Shown: positions 1-11,699 of the stretch, in pieces
Numbering within the stretch: position 1 is the first letter of the stretch
How the letters are laid out: every line of letters starts with the position of its first letter
Assembly: GCA_030144725.1 (NCBI GenBank)
Contig: JASKMD010000030.1
Span: forward strand, 6,504,155-6,568,154
Reading direction: 5' to 3'
DNA: 64,000 bases
From: Haematococcus lacustris
Taxonomy: Eukaryota > Chlorophyta > Chlorophyceae > Chlamydomonadales > Haematococcaceae
The notes under the pieces: model-generated
What the model saw: only the letters and a program-made list of their open reading frames with translations
What the model was told of the DNA's origin: nothing
The model's database searches: none
Program-made: the position numbers and the translations under genes

Positions 1-1797
1 TTACGCTCGCACAGCTTGCCACCTTCCACACGGTCGCGCCCGCCCACATTCTCCAAGGGAAGGATCTGAGTGGGGCGAGCAGGGGGTGGGACAGGGGGTG
101 GACAAAGGGACGCGTTCAGGGAATGGGGCAAGGTGAGGGGGCCCAGAGGTAGGGTAGGGAGGGGTGGGGAGCAGGGGGGTGGGGCAGGGGGTAGGTGAGG
201 GGCAGTGCCTGCCTAGCTGCACCTGCCCTGACTGGAAGGTGGGCTGCCCAGCCGCCAGCCCACCACGCACCACAAAGACCACGTGTTGCAGCTGCGCCAT
301 CAGGGCATCCCCTCGGGCACCGCCACCCAGCACTGCCTTGACTGCCTCAGGGTCTGCCAGAGTATGAAGCAGCTGCAGGCCCAACTCAGAGCTGATGTAC
401 TCCCGTCCGTGCTCCCCAAAATCCTGCACAAACAGGAGAAGAGGGGTATGCGAGGAGTAGGAATGTAGGAGGCTAGTAGCAGCGGAGAAGGAGAGGAGTA
501 GGAGGGTAGTAGCGAAAAGGGGTGAAGGTGAAGAGCCTGGGTGCTTGACACTGCTACTGGTGGGAAAGCAAGAGCATTGGCTAGAGCTGAGGCATTGGAG
601 CTGTGAGAGTAGGAGCATGGCTAGGTGAGCAAGTGAGGTGATGAGGTGCAGGGTGGGCATAGGCAGATGGTGGGCATGGCCGCATGCCATGTGGCCTGCT
701 TGCATGCTCCCAACCATGGCCCAACTGCCCCGCCCATGCATTTGCGACAGCTGCCTGCCTGTATATCACCACTGCCCAGCTGCCCGCTTGCATGAGAACT
801 ACAGCTGCCTGCCTGTCTGCTTCCTGAGTAGCACCCGCTGCCTGTGGGCTCACCATGAGGATGCGCGCCCTGCTGCTGCTATTCGTGTCTAGGCCACCCA
901 GCGCCACTGTGACGACCTGCAGCCGAAGCCGCAGTCAAGCCAGGGGCTGCCCAGCAGCCTTATGGCACTACATGCTCCCAGCTGGCAGTGGGCAGCAAGC
1001 TGGTGCAGAGCTGCTGGCAGGGTACTATGTCACTGTTTGCGTCTGTTATGCAATCCAGGATTTGTGCATTTTTCGCACAAGCTGCTGGCGCGTGCAGGGC
1101 GTTGTGCTGGAGGCAACGTGTTTTATCAGCTTGACAATTGAAAGGAACACGCCCTGGACATGAAGACATGTCCTGCTGTTTGCTGGCTTGCTGCTTGACT
1201 GCTGCGGGCCACTGCACTGGCCAAGTGCATCTTGTAGCGTGCCGTGACGATGGTAGCAATGGATGCAGGCACTGTGAGGGTGGCAGCTTCAGAAGCTGCC
1301 GGTCTATTTGTGGGTTGAAACAGAGGGGGGCAGGGTGGAGTCCATTGCCATCCACGGAAATGCAGGGCGCAGACCCTGTCCTGGCCCAATCAGGTGGACC
1401 TCCAGACTGCCGCTGCTCCTCACACCACAGCAGCTGGCACCTTCGACTCACCCTGCAGTGCTTTCGACTTTTTTCATGATTTCCCAGTCTATTGGGTCAT
1501 TATCCTTAGTGACAGTGCAGGGGTGCCAAGGAGGTTGTGCCTGCAAGGCTCGAGTGCCTACCAGCTAGCCAGGGGATCTTTCCAAGGGTGGACACTGCCC
1601 TTAGCGCTGGGTCCTTGCTGTGTGAGGATGCTGAGAAAGGAGCTGTCAAGCCTACAGCCAAGGCCTTGGATGCTGCCTGTATTGGATGCTGCCTGCTCCT
1701 GCCTGGCCACAGCTGGCTACCAGGCACTGGTCACCTGCATGTCGACTGCGTAACCCTTGTCCTCTGCATGCTTCACTTCAATCTGCACCAGCCACAT
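1..1797 (-). CDS. 3' part of an unrecognised multi-exon gene running off the left edge
   Basis: Several minus-strand blocks look like exons with good splice sites. The best is 423-223 (67 codons, phase 0 at both ends, from tgtgcag to a GTGCAG donor), encoding DFGEHGREYISSELGLQLL and continuing to PTFQSGQ. A second, 916-854, encodes VVTVALGGLDTNSSSRARIL plus M and is followed by GTGAGC. A third, 1797-1735, reads MWLVQIEVKHAEDKGYAVDM plus Q before GTGACC. The edge itself (about 52-3) may code for NVGGRDRVEGGKLCER. The helical, leucine-rich character would suit an alpha-solenoid protein, but I do not recognise the family. Joining these blocks into one gene is inference from shared strand and spacing. 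The ORFs on the other strand here are shadows. Confidence 0.4.
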
Positions 1798-1974
1798 GCA
1801 AGGTACGAGTAAAGGTAGCACATGCAGTGCAGCAGCTCAGCGTCTTTGCCGCCGTGAAGAATGCCTGCCTTGGCCGTTCCCAATATACACCTGCATTGTC
1901 TTGGGATTTGCTGCCACAATGTCCTGGACTTCCTTCAATAGCTCGGCCCTGCAAAGGACGGGCGCGCATTCCAG

Positions 1975-2409
1975 TCAGGAGCAACTTCGCACAGCAGCTG
2001 TCGAGCAGCTGTCGAACTGTATCGCACTTGTGATGATAGATGCCGTAGTTTGGCTGCGTAACCTGGTGTTGAGCTCGGAGCCTCCGTGAAGCTTTGGCAC
2101 TAGCAAGTGGCGGGCTTGAGGAAAGGCAAAGGAGTACTGCCAGAATGCTGCTGAGTGCAGGCCAGGGGGCAGGTCCTCGAGCGCGAGGCATTGGGACAGG
2201 CTCTTTCTGATTAAACCGGCAAGTTCGCTCGCATGGCGAGGAGTCGGTACGGCGGTCTCGCCTAAGGGTTGAGCATGACTCGGTGCATTAGGAGGTACAC
2301 GCACACCCTCACCATCGGGAGGTGCACTTATTGTCCATGTGCTGTCCATGTGTTGTCCATGTAGCCAGGCGTATCCTGTATCCCTATCCTGGGCCCCAGA
2401 CCCTCCCAA
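1975..2409 (-). repeat. Transposable-element remnant
   Basis: A minus-strand open frame here (NYGIYHHKCDTVRQLLDSCC and onward) is followed at 2370-2400 by the word CCTGTATCCCTATC, which also occurs at 26784-26797 in the 3' region of another element remnant. The segment 2037-2066 (tagtttggctgcgtaacctgg) resembles 40748-40775, just beyond the end of element copy A. These shared words identify it as dispersed-repeat material rather than a host gene. The family is not certain. Confidence 0.35.
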
Positions 2410-2888
2410 CTCTGTTAATGGCTTTTACACAACCTTGTCATGCATGTCCCGGTGCCGAGACGTGTGCGATAGGCGTAGCACCGTGCGGCATGCGATGACC
2501 GCTTAGTCTTCTATACGCCCGTAATGCCAGGAACCCCGTAAACGAAAAAGTGCGCCCACCAATCAGCCGGTCGCTCTCACCACATCGCGCAGCGCAAGTC
2601 AGCTATGGGAGTGCTTCGCAATACCGTGGTGGACTCCTAGCGCTCTAAGGGCAAGTACAGCCGGCGCTTGTGATTCCTCCCGGCTCAATTAACCCGACAG
2701 TGTTTCCTGGATGTAGACGCGCACCCAGTTCTACTTCTGTGAATGCTTACTCGTTGATGGGCCTTACGCTTACATATACCTTCCATTTCAAGGTCAGCAG
2801 CCTACACCAAGCTTGCTATGTTGCTGTTGATGAGTATGCCATATGAAGGAGAGTGACCTGCCCTTGCTACCACTCTCAATGTAGACAA
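2410..2888. other. No gene seen
   Basis: About 480 bases with no convincing exon, RNA gene or tandem repeat. It lies between element remnants and is probably decayed repeat or intergenic DNA. Confidence 0.5.
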
Positions 2889-3435
2889 AGCATAGGTAAC
2901 CAGGCAGTTATCCACTTCGTGCATAGCTACCCCCATCACCATCTTTGGCTATTGTTGCAGGAGCCCTCTTACTAGCAACACCACCACCACCACTACCACC
3001 TCCACCACTACCTCCTAGCCTACCACCACCACCCAGCCCAGCCCTCCCACTCCCCCCCTCCCTCCACCCCCTCCTTGACATAGCAGCCCTCTCCCTACAC
3101 TACCCAGCAGCCAAGAGCAAGCCCCCTCTCCCTGCTACAACCTGCTAGTAAGTTACTTTAACGCAGCATCGCTTTGCCCAAACCTGCCCTGCCCTGCACC
3201 ATGTGCCTACCACCACCCAATCCTAGTCTCTACACCCATGATGGCATCCTCAGCCTTCAGTCCCAGCCTTATAGTTACAGCCATAGAGTTATCCACCGTA
3301 TGCATAGCTACACCCCTACACCACCATTGTTGCCAACTGTTGCAGGATTTACCCAATCTCAGCCGCTACCACCACCACCACGATCACCACCACCTCCTAG
3401 CCTGCCTCCACCTACCGCTCCAGCTCAGCCAGCCA
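2889..3435 (+). repeat. Diverged tandem duplication of a C/A-rich, proline-coding block
   Basis: Two similar blocks follow each other, about 2895-3148 and 3283-3435. Each has a gttatccac..tgcatagctac start, a ttgttgcaggag/ttgttgcaggat splice-acceptor-like site, then runs of CCACCACCA and CCTCCTAGCCT. The second block leads into the coiled-coil ORF at 3440, so these may be duplicated upstream exons of that gene. Confidence 0.5.
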
Positions 3436-3439
3436 TCCT

Positions 3440-4002
3440 ATGGGTGGTCTCAGCAAACGCACCAAGGCCGGTAGGGCCAACCGTGCTCTGGGGCTTGCTC
3501 TTGCAGCAGCAGCTCAGCAACAACAAACTCTCATGTCTGCTGCCACAGAGGCAGCTGCTGCCACAGAGGCAGCTGCTGCCACAGAGGCAGCTGCTGCCAC
3601 AGAGGCAACTGCTGCCACAGAGGCAGCTGCTGACACTGAGGCAGAACTTGAAGAGGCCAGATCTCAGCTTCGCTCATGCCAGAGTGTGAACATGCGCACC
3701 GCCACCGACCTCCAAGTGTGCCAAGAGCAATTGCACCGGTCCCAGCGCGCGCTGCAGCAGTCTGAGAACGAGGTGCTTGCCTTCACTTTGCTGCGGCCTT
3801 CACTTTGGCACAGTTGTGGGGCCTTGTTGCTGCGGCCTTCACTTTGGCACAGTTGTGGGGCTACATCAACTTCTACAAGATCCCACCCAAGCACCGACCA
3901 GCCCAAAAGACCTTGTTGCAGAATCTTCGACGCTTTGTGAAGCAGCACATTGAGCAGCGTACCAAAGCAGCTCTTTCCTCAGGCCCAGGGTGTGTTGCCT
4001 AA
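3440..4002 (+). pseudogene. Coiled-coil protein ORF broken by a non-triplet tandem duplication
   Basis: The frame starts MGGLSKRTKAGRANRALGLA, runs through five or six 18-bp repeats coding for TEAAAA (about 3542-3640), then a short coiled coil (ELEEARSQLRSCQSV and on to RALQQSENEVLAFTL). At 3791-3862 a unit containing gcggccttcactttggcaca is present twice and throws the frame. The frame after it reads AQLWGYINFYKIPPKHRPAQ and ends in SSGPGCVA and a stop at 4002. Removing the extra material would rejoin LAFTL to AQLWGY, so the two halves are probably one damaged gene. The composition suggests an element-encoded protein; I do not recognise the family. Confidence 0.5.
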
Positions 4003-5165
4003 GGTCACTCTCCCTTTTTGTAGTTATGTGATGCCTGGTGCTTGCTTGTGTAGCTTGGTCAAGCTATGGCAGCCATGTGCCATATTGTGTCATATTGTGT
4101 TGCGCCATGAGATGGTGCGATGTGGTGGCACGGCGGGGGAGTGCATTTGGACGTTGCAGTTGCCTGGGAAGGGTGCTTGCAGTCCCAACCAATGTGGTAT
4201 GCACGTCGTGGCATGCATGACACAAATTGTCGTTAAAGCAAAGGCTCCTGCATGTTTACACATCCTAGGCTGCCCCCGCCTCCCCTCCCTCTAACCATGC
4301 TAGTACAGGGACGTCTAAATGAGAGGGCAAGGGGTTTGGCAGTGGCACCTGGGCCACGGCATTCTGGTAGAGGCAGCGCATGCAAGTGGTCAACGTAGAT
4401 GTGAAAAGTGGTGTTGCCAGGGGGCTTTAGCTGTGGAGTGTAGAGGCCTTGCCTTGCCATGGGGTGCGAGTCGGGCCAGGTGGGAGGGCATGGTGAGCGA
4501 GGGAGTGCATTTGGTATTAGCACCGTGGACCGAACCACATGTCTCGGTGGCGATGTCCGAAATCGCTTTAGCGACAGAACGAAGACTGTGCATCTGCACA
4601 CATGCTCTAGCTACAACGAATACGGGGCGTAGACAGCGAAACGAGCAGAAAAGGCGTGAGTATGAAGGGTCCCGCGGTCAGTTTGACTATCAGGCCAGAT
4701 AGTCTACTGTAATCAAAGGTGAAGGGGGCACATAGTGTCTTGTTGAACCGTCTTACGCGTGACAGCGCGAGCGACACAAATGACGAGTGAAAGGTAATCG
4801 ATGCTAAGAAGTATGCAGCTGTCCTAATCGCAACATAAGTAGTGGTGTGGGTGCGTTAAAGAGGCATTTCAGCTTCTTAGGTTTCAAACTCGCGATTTCG
4901 GCCATCGCAACACAAAGCGCGACTGCACACATACTTGGGTTTGCGTCATCACAGCGTCATTAAGAAGGTCGAGGGTGGAGGAGGCGTGCATGGTGATATC
5001 TGCCCACAAAATGTATGCCAGGTTCACGCCCAGGTACTGCATCATGTACAAATTCAATAGAGCTGAGAACAGGCATTACGTGTAGCCAAGCGAGTCCTCT
5101 ACACACTGGTGTGTTTCGATGCTCAATCGGCATCCTGAGCGAGAAATAAACCTCGTGTAAAGGAC
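4003..5165. other. No gene seen
   Basis: No exon chain with coherent splicing is visible. There is some GTG/TGG-rich sequence at 4020-4600 and more balanced AT content from 4700. It is probably old repeat sequence leading to the element remnant that starts near 5170. Confidence 0.45.
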
Positions 5166-5169
5166 ACAC

Positions 5170-5552
5170 CCTCTTTTCAAGAGAGTTGGGAGGCTCTGAC
5201 CTGGGGAGCCCCTACACTTCTCCACAACAGGTAGTGACTGGTGGTTCTATGTGTCCGCAACCTAGATGTGACCCCAGGTGCTCGAGCCCTACCCTAAGCA
5301 TGCTCTCGCTCTCACACATCCCCTCTGTCATGTTTCTTTGCTTGTTTCATGGGACGTTACTACTATGATACTACTGCTCCCGCTAGTGCCACAGCTGCCA
5401 TTCCCGCAGCGCGCGCGCACGCGCACTGACTCTCGGCTTGGTCTGCCTTGCTTCGGCAAACTGATCAGCTCTCGTAGGCGCGGCCCGGGCCCGGCCGCAC
5501 AGCGGCGAATGTTAAGCGCGGCTGACACGTCCCGGTCGTAGAACCTGGCCAT
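5170..5552 (-). mobile_element. TnpB/Fanzor-like element, family 2, C-terminal and 3'-end remnant
   Basis: On the minus strand, 5552-5328 encodes MARFYDRDVSAALNIRR followed by CAAGPGPRLREL. DRDxxAALNI is the RuvC-III signature of TnpB/Fanzor nucleases, with the catalytic Asp in the RD pair. Downstream in the element (lower coordinates) are the conserved words TCACACATCCCC at 5313-5325 and GAGCCCCTACACTTCTCCAC at 5206-5225. The latter can pair around a CCCCTACACTT loop with one G.A mismatch. RuvC-I and the rest of the protein are missing, so this is a 5'-truncated relic. The 27.0 kb copy has the same AAGPG-(R/P)-REL tail. Confidence 0.6.
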
Positions 5553-6455
5553 ATGGCCCTATAGCAAACTGTCGAGCACTGCCTGCATACTGCAAGCTTT
5601 TACCAAAGCCACAATCTCCTTAGCAATCCTCGCCTCGACCACAGCGGAGGCTACAACCGCGCCCGCCTCCACATCCGCAGTGGGTTGAGAGGCACCCCCT
5701 TCAGCAGGATATAGAACTCGCATTTCTTCACATGCCAAGAATTGCCCTTATGGCCTCCCTGTTCACCTGCTCCTCAGTTAGTTCTGGCTGAGCATCGAAG
5801 TCCTGGGCCACCTTGCTGGCCCGAGGCATTGAACCGGCACAGCAACTGATCACTTCGTGTAGCCAGGTGTACACGGACAGGCTAGCAATATGAACCGTTT
5901 CAGTAGTTGAGGACAACGCCCTTGTAAAAAAAACGTCCCAATGGTCAAGACCCCAGCAGGCTCATGGCTGACGGTTCAGGCGGCACAAGCTACAGTTGAG
6001 AAAGAGCTCCATGCATAGTCATGTAGAATCCAGACCTCATGGCCCCATGCACTTGCCTCACCTTGTGTAGGCACTGACATACATGACACCCAAGATTTCC
6101 TGTTCATGTTATGACTGGGTAGGCAGGCTGCCACTTCATAGAAGGTGGTGAGTGTCAATACAAAAATGTTATACATTAGTAAGCCATGCCATGTGGCCAC
6201 TCAACAGGCATTCGGGCACTCGCAAAGGCTGACAGAACCACCCTTTGCATGAGGTGCATGCACATGGCACCTCTATTCCAGCTGTGACCCCTGCATGGCC
6301 CTGGTTGCTCCATCTACACAGCTCCTGCCACCGCCTGGCAACCTACTCAGCCCCCTTGTCCCTCACTAGGGCCTCCATTTGAGGCCCCTGCTGGGGGCTT
6401 CCAGCCTGCAGCCTGCAGCCTCCTCAAACAGCCAGGGCAGCCAGGGTCAACCTAC
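5553..6455. other. No gene seen
   Basis: No supported exon. The right part (6240-6455) probably holds the 3' UTR of the minus-strand gene that ends at 6456. Confidence 0.45.
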
Positions 6456-8718
6456 TCAGTCACTGTCTTCTGACATGATCAACCGCCTTCCCAGCCGGCT
6501 GCTGCTATGAGCCCCACCGCCCTGCAACGCCCCCATTCCTGCATGGGGCATGCCAGCAGTACCACCTCTAGGCCCAGCCCCACTACTCAGGTCACTGCCC
6601 CTCCTGGCCGGAGGCTGTTGATGCACTGGGTAATGGTGTGCAGCTGGTCCCTGCTTGTGCCCATAGCCCCCATGGTGAGCGTGGGGGTAGCCACTGTGTG
6701 GGAGGCCTGCCATATGGTGTGGATGGTACTGCTGCTGGGGTGGGGGCGGTGGGGGCGGTGGCAGCTGCTGCTGTTGCCGGCTCCAGCCATGGTGGTGAGG
6801 CTTGACCCCAGCATAGCTGCTGTGCATGTGGCTGTGGGCCTCCATGTGGCCTGGAGGGGGTCCTAGTGCTTGGTGCAGAGGCCCGGGACCCCCATTCATG
6901 TCACTGAAGCGACGTCGTACCATGCCCTGCCCCATGCCCTCCCCTGCCCCTCCCAGCCCCCCACCACCCCCTGAAGTGGCACTGCTCTGGGACAAGTTCT
7001 CAACACGGACGCCGTGCACGAACTGAGGGCCCTGGGAGGTTGTGGGGGGAGGAGCAGAGGGCTGCGAGGGGCCAGGGGCCTGCTGTGGCCTAGCCTGGCC
7101 TGCCTGACCTACTCCCAGGCTGCCAGGCCCGTTGGGTGCGCCTTGCATCATGCTTGCATGGTTGTGGGGGTGCGGGGGGGGCTGCTGGGTGTAGTGTAGC
7201 TGGGGTGTGTGCATGGAAGCAGGTGGTGGCGGAGGTGGGGGGTACAGAATGGTCGACACGGCTGGAGCTGGCTGCTGCTGCTGCTGTTGGTGCTGCTGCT
7301 GGTGCTGCTGCTGTTGGTGTGTGAGGTGGCGGTGAGGCAGGGCGGGTGTGAAGCCAGTGGCCCCTGGTGGCCTGCGTGCCACAGGACCCTGCTGAGCCTG
7401 CTCCCACTGCTGACCCTGCTCCAGCGGCTGCTCCGCCGACCCAGTGCTTGCCGCCCCATGTGGGGCTGGCTGGCTGCTATCCCTGCTGGTCACAGCCCCC
7501 TGCTGCCCTGTGCCTGACCGAGGGTCCCTGGCAGCCTGCAGCCCCGTGACCACAGCCTGGCTTGCTGACACTGTGGGGTGGAGCTGAGGCGGCGGGGGCA
7601 GCCTCGCCCCTTCTGCTGCAGGCAGGGTGGCTGCAGGTGCAGTCCCTGGAGGAGTCCTAGCGCTGNNNNNNNNNNNNNNNNNNNNNNNNNNNNNNNNNNN
7701 NNNNNNNNNNNNNNNNNNNNNNNNNNNNNNNNNNNNNNNNNNNNNNNNNNNNNNNNNNNNNNNNNNNNNNNNNNNNNNNNNNNNNNNNNNNNNNNNNNNN
7801 NNNNNNNNNNNNNNNNNNNNNNNNNNNNNNNNNNNNNNNNNNNNNNNNNNNNNNNNNNNNNNNNNNNNNNNNNNNNNNNNNNNNNNNNNNNNNNNNNNNN
7901 NNNNNNNNNNNNNNNNNNNNNNNNNNNNNNNNNNNNNNNNNNNNNNNNNNNNNNNNNNNNNNNNNNNNNNNNNNNNNNNNNNNNNNNNNNNNNNNNNNNN
8001 NNNNNNNNNNNNNNNNNNNNNNNNNNNNNNNNNNNNNNNNNNNNNNNNNNNNNNNNNNNNNNNNNNNNNNNNNNNNNNNNNNNNNNNNNNNNNNNNNNNN
8101 NNNNNNNNNNNNNNNNNNNNNNNNNNNNNNNNNNNNNNNNNNNNNNNNNNNNNNNNNNNNNNNNNACTTCTCGAAGGGGCCTCGCCGCCCTCACGCCCAT
8201 TGCTTCCTGGGCCAGCACTACGCTTCTCTCTCTCGCGGGATTCCCGCAGCTCTCGCTCTTTTGCGGCCAACTGAGCTTGCAGCGCCTCCACAGTCTTTTG
8301 CAGGTCCTCGGGACAACCTCCCGTCTCCATTGCCACTCGCGCAGAATCTACCTCCCCCGATGGGTTCATTGACAGTCCTGTACCGCAGAAGGGTATCCAG
8401 GCTCACGGCAGCCTCTCCTCACAACCGTACACCAACGTCGCTTCTCAAAGCTTTACCCGCAAGCTTAGCGCACAACTCCTCCGCTTCTTTCCACAGCCGG
8501 CGCACTACACCCAATTCCAAGCGTTGCTCAGGCGAATGCGGGAACTCGACCGCACTTCCACACGCCAACCAATAACCACGGACGTCCTCTGACGCTAGGC
8601 TCGGGCAGAAACGCGCTAGACGGACCCAGTCGGGTTCGGCACCATCGGTCGGAAACCACTGTTGCGTTCGTGGCAATGGTGTTCCAAGTGTGCCTACACA
8701 GATCAGGGCGTAGTCCAT
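6456..8718 (-). CDS. Intrinsically disordered Gln/Pro/His-rich protein with a short coiled coil
   Basis: The main open frame runs 8369-6456 and is interrupted by the 500-N gap at 7666-8165, so its true length is unknown. Its start, MNPSGEVDSARVAMETGG, leads into a coiled-coil segment (DLQKTVEALQAQLAAKEREL). After the gap come QQQQ tracts, polyproline and HPHNH-type histidine repeats, ending SRLGRRLIMSEDSD. An upstream frame at 8718-8419 (DWVRLARFCPSLASEDVRGY and on to LAGKALRSDVG) looks like a preceding exon. A donor at GACGTTG|GTGTAC and an acceptor at cggtacag|GACTGTCAATG would join them in phase. If so, the ATG at 8369 is internal. No catalytic domain is visible. The low-complexity make-up suits a scaffold or RNA/chromatin-associated protein, but this is only compositional inference. 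Confidence 0.6.
7666..8165. other. Assembly gap (500 N)
   Basis: Exactly 500 N, a fixed-size scaffold gap inside the coding region of the disordered-protein gene. The real gap size is unknown, so the reading frame across it is not reliable. Confidence 0.98.
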
Positions 8719-8865
8719 CTGCCTGGGTATCGAACCCAGCCTCAGAACACCTCACCACTCACACATTTCTCACAGGGGACTTGTCATGTCACTTGAGACC
8801 TTTCAGATATTCGACCGCATGCGATCTTACTCAGCATGGTCACGTAACAAGGCCCGTGCAGCTCA

Positions 8866-9745
8866 CCGAAGCGAAGCTAGCGGGCTGCTCGGGCTGACGT
8901 GCACCTGTGCCGGGGCGGGCGGGGGTGCTGGGAGATAGGGTCGCGTTGTGCCGGAAATGGCCTGCTTAGTGGGGCTGTGATCAGAGAACAGCTATCGCGC
9001 TCAGCGGCCCTGCGGCATGGACGGGCTGAATTATTTGAATTTCGGTGGGGCGCAGGACCCCCCTTTGACATGTGTTCTAGTGCTGCTGATATGCTTGAGA
9101 GTGCTGGTATGGTTTTTGGGCTGTCCTTGCACCACAACAGCGTGCAACTCGTGTCTCGTCACCCCATGTCAGTTTTTTACTTTCTTGACAATTTTTCAGA
9201 GTCCAACCAGGACGTCAAATGATAAACTGCCAGTTCTGTGCTGCTCCTTGTGTGGGCTTCAAACGTCTAATCAGGACAGAAGCGCGATGTCATCATGTGT
9301 GGGCCGTTTCATGAGTGGGCGGTCAACTTTTTTCCCAGCTCAGTTTCTACATGTTTTTGACCAATTATTGCTGCGCGTGGTTGCTCGGAAGTCACAGGCA
9401 TCAATGATCAGAGCATCCTGTGCAACCTGCAATTTCGCAACTTGGCAGCAACTTGCACATGGCACAGGTTCATCAGCAATCCGCCGTCGCGGTCACGCCC
9501 CCAGCTTGGGAGATGGTATCGATGCGTGTTGGGACGCAGCAGCACTGTCGCGTGCTGACCTGAAAATTTGAATTGTCCGTCGCGGGTTGGGGCCAGCCAC
9601 CCGGCAAATCGTTGGGGCTGGCTGCACTCTAGTTAGGCCATAAGCAGCTCATCGCACCAATCGGCGGCCTCATCCGTGCAGAAATGAGTAAGAAAGGTAT
9701 CTCTTGAGCCACGGGGGTGCAGCCAATGGCGGGGGTGACCTTGTA
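8866..9745. repeat. Dispersed repeat, copy 1 (copy 2 at 27448-28165)
   Basis: This stretch aligns in the same orientation with 27448-28165. Shared words include gctagcgggctg, ggcgcaggacccccc, gcttgagagtgctggtatgg, ccaaccaggacgtcaaatg and gagccacgggggtgcagcc. It carries insertions relative to copy 2 near 9440-9560 and 9590-9640. No intact ORF exists on either strand. It is probably an old non-coding or decayed transposable element. Confidence 0.75.
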
Positions 9746-9799
9746 CTTCTTGTCGTCCACCATCCCATCCACCCACCCATCAGCCGCCTGGCCCTTGCA

Positions 9800-10430
9800 C
9801 CTGTCCCAGCCCGGGTCCTGGTCTTAGGCCCAGTGCCTGCTAAAGCTAGCCGTGAACATTGAATCAATTTACACTCTTCCCAGGGCGAAGGGCATCAATC
9901 AAATGAAGGGCATCAACTCCTGAACCCCCATGCTACACCAAAGTAAAGCACGAGTTGTGCACACTTCCTACCTAATGCACACTTCTGCTCAGCCTTCTGG
10001 TGTGTGTCTGTTGCCACAGCCGTAGTAGCTCCAACCACACACATCCCCTTTGTTAGCGGTAACATATTTTATGTTGTTGGGATTGTCTTGAGCTGTAGCA
10101 ATCAGGTGGCCCGAACTAACAGAAAGTGACAGGCTCCGATTAAATACTCTTTCCCGACCCAAAACAAACATTGTTTACTCTTCCTTGATGCAAATGTTGC
10201 AGCGAAACACTGTTTTCTGTTCATGTATACACTCCGGACAGCCATCCCTTGCATACCATGTCAATCCTCCGTGAAACACACACATCTTGTTCAGGTCATC
10301 AAGTCAAGCCACCCGGTCACCAAGTCAAAGCCACTATGCAAGGGCACTGTCACGATGCAACAAGTCACCGTCTGGACTAGATAGGGCACTGAACCTCCCC
10401 ATGAAGTCATGGTGCTCTTGTGGTTGCTCA
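9800..10430. other. No gene; element-end word near 10040
   Basis: No exon is seen. At 10037-10054 the sequence CCACACACATCCCCTTTG matches words in the family-2 element ends at 5313 and 26914, so a decayed terminus may lie here. Confidence 0.4.
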
Positions 10431-10509
10431 CAGTGCTGAAATAACTCTTCATCCTCCTCTAAACACTCAAACTTGCCCTAACAGTCGCCCCATGCCGCAG
10501 CCTTGGCCA

Positions 10510-11200
10510 AGGCCCCGACCTCCGTGCCCGCCTCGAAGCAATACCCCGCTACCTCTCTTACACCAACATGGTGGACCACGTCGCATTCGGCAACATCCCC
10601 ACGCTTCTCTTCGCTGGTAGGCTCAAGAAGTCAGTGTCCCTGGCCCGGGCAAGGGTTCTAGTAGGTATCAACGACCACCAACGCAAGTTTGGGGTGAGGG
10701 GGCTTGGTGGTGAGCACCAACCAGCGTGGTGCAGCGGCTGTGCACCTATGTACACCGCATGGTGTGCGGGCTGGAGGTCAGCTGGCTGGTGGGGGAGGGT
10801 GGGGTGGTGGTGACTGAAGCCATGCAGGCTGAGGTGGCTTTGCAATGGGGCCTGCTCACCTCAGCCTGCATGGCTGGAGTCACCACCACCCCACCCTCCC
10901 GCAGCAGCCAGCTGACGTCAAGGCCGCACACCATTCAGCGCACATAGGTGCACTGCCGCTTGGGCCACGCTGGCAGGTGCCCACCACCTAGCCCCCTCAC
11001 CCCAAACCTGCGCTGGCGCTCGTTTGTACCCACCATGACCTTTGCCCCGGCCAATGGCACTAACTTCTTGAGCCTGCAAGCGAAGAGGTGCGTGAGAATG
11101 TTGTTGAAAGCTGTCTGTAGCGGCTCACCGACGTGGTCCACCATGTTGCTGTCAGAGAGGTAGCGTGGGACTGCTTCGAGGCAGGCGCGGAGGTCTAGAT
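10510..11200. repeat. Large imperfect inverted repeat (arms about 330 bp, spacer about 20 bp)
   Basis: The left arm, read on the plus strand, begins gacctccgtgcccgcctcga and includes acatggtggaccacgtc and atgcaggctgaggtg. The right arm, read on the minus strand from about 11200, begins gacctccgcgcctgcctcga and contains the same words. The arms meet around 10836-10856. Both encode diverged versions of one protein (…IPRYLSYTNMVDHV and …VPRYLSDSNMVDHV; LKKSVSLARARVLVG and LKKLVPLAGAKVMVG; FGVRGLGG in both). This is two head-to-head copies of one element segment, able to form a long hairpin or cruciform. Confidence 0.8.
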
Positions 11201-11665
11201 GCGCAGCCAGCACGGCAGCGACTGCTGCGCTCGGCCGAGTGTTCTCGCCGTCTCCGGGCAGGCCGCGTCACAGCTGCGGGAACAAATTCACTTCAGGTCC
11301 GGGATAGCTGCCTGGGAAACTAGGATGTCCGTGTACACGGGCTGGCCTTGCTCGTCAAGCTGGTCGGCTGCGTGCAGTGTAAACAAGTCCCGCACGAAAA
11401 AACCCAGCAGCAGGCTGCCGAGCACTGCCCGCTCGCTGCAGGCCTTCACTCGTGCCAGCACAACGAAGCTTACATTTTCGGCCATGAAATGTATTGTTCC
11501 ACACGCGGGCAGCGCGGGCCTCTCCGGAAGCCTTCCTTCTGCGCTGTGCCTCGGTGAGTTCCTCGTCCTGTAGTGTCTCGTCGCGTTCGAATATGTCGAA
11601 GCCGGGTCCTCCGGTTCTGGCCTAGGCCCACCCACGCCGGTTCGTCTCTTCTTCCTCGCCATAAA
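10935..11665 (-). pseudogene. Element-encoded protein, N-terminal part (broken)
   Basis: A minus-strand frame starts near 11659 with MARKKRRTGVGGPRPEPEDP. It continues through PACGTIHFMAENVSFVVLAR and HAADQLDEQGQPVYTDILVS to IPDLK and a stop at 11288. The next frame (from 11213) reads MLAAHLDLRACLEAVPRYLS, DSNMVDHV, then the segment shared with the inverted-repeat arm. The basic, NLS-like start and helical middle would suit the N-terminal half of a transposase or element nuclease. It could belong to the family-1 element described at 39440 and 49440, but no copy here joins the two halves, so that link is inference. Stops and frame changes make it non-functional. Confidence 0.4.
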
Positions 11666-11699
11666 CTGTAGCAACGCGAGGCAGCTACAAAGGCTGGGA

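Noticed and set aside
8722..8745. tRNA-like T-arm (CTGGGTTCGATACCCAG on the minus strand)
   Set aside because: No matching acceptor stem, D-arm or anticodon arm in the expected positions; only the hairpin is present.
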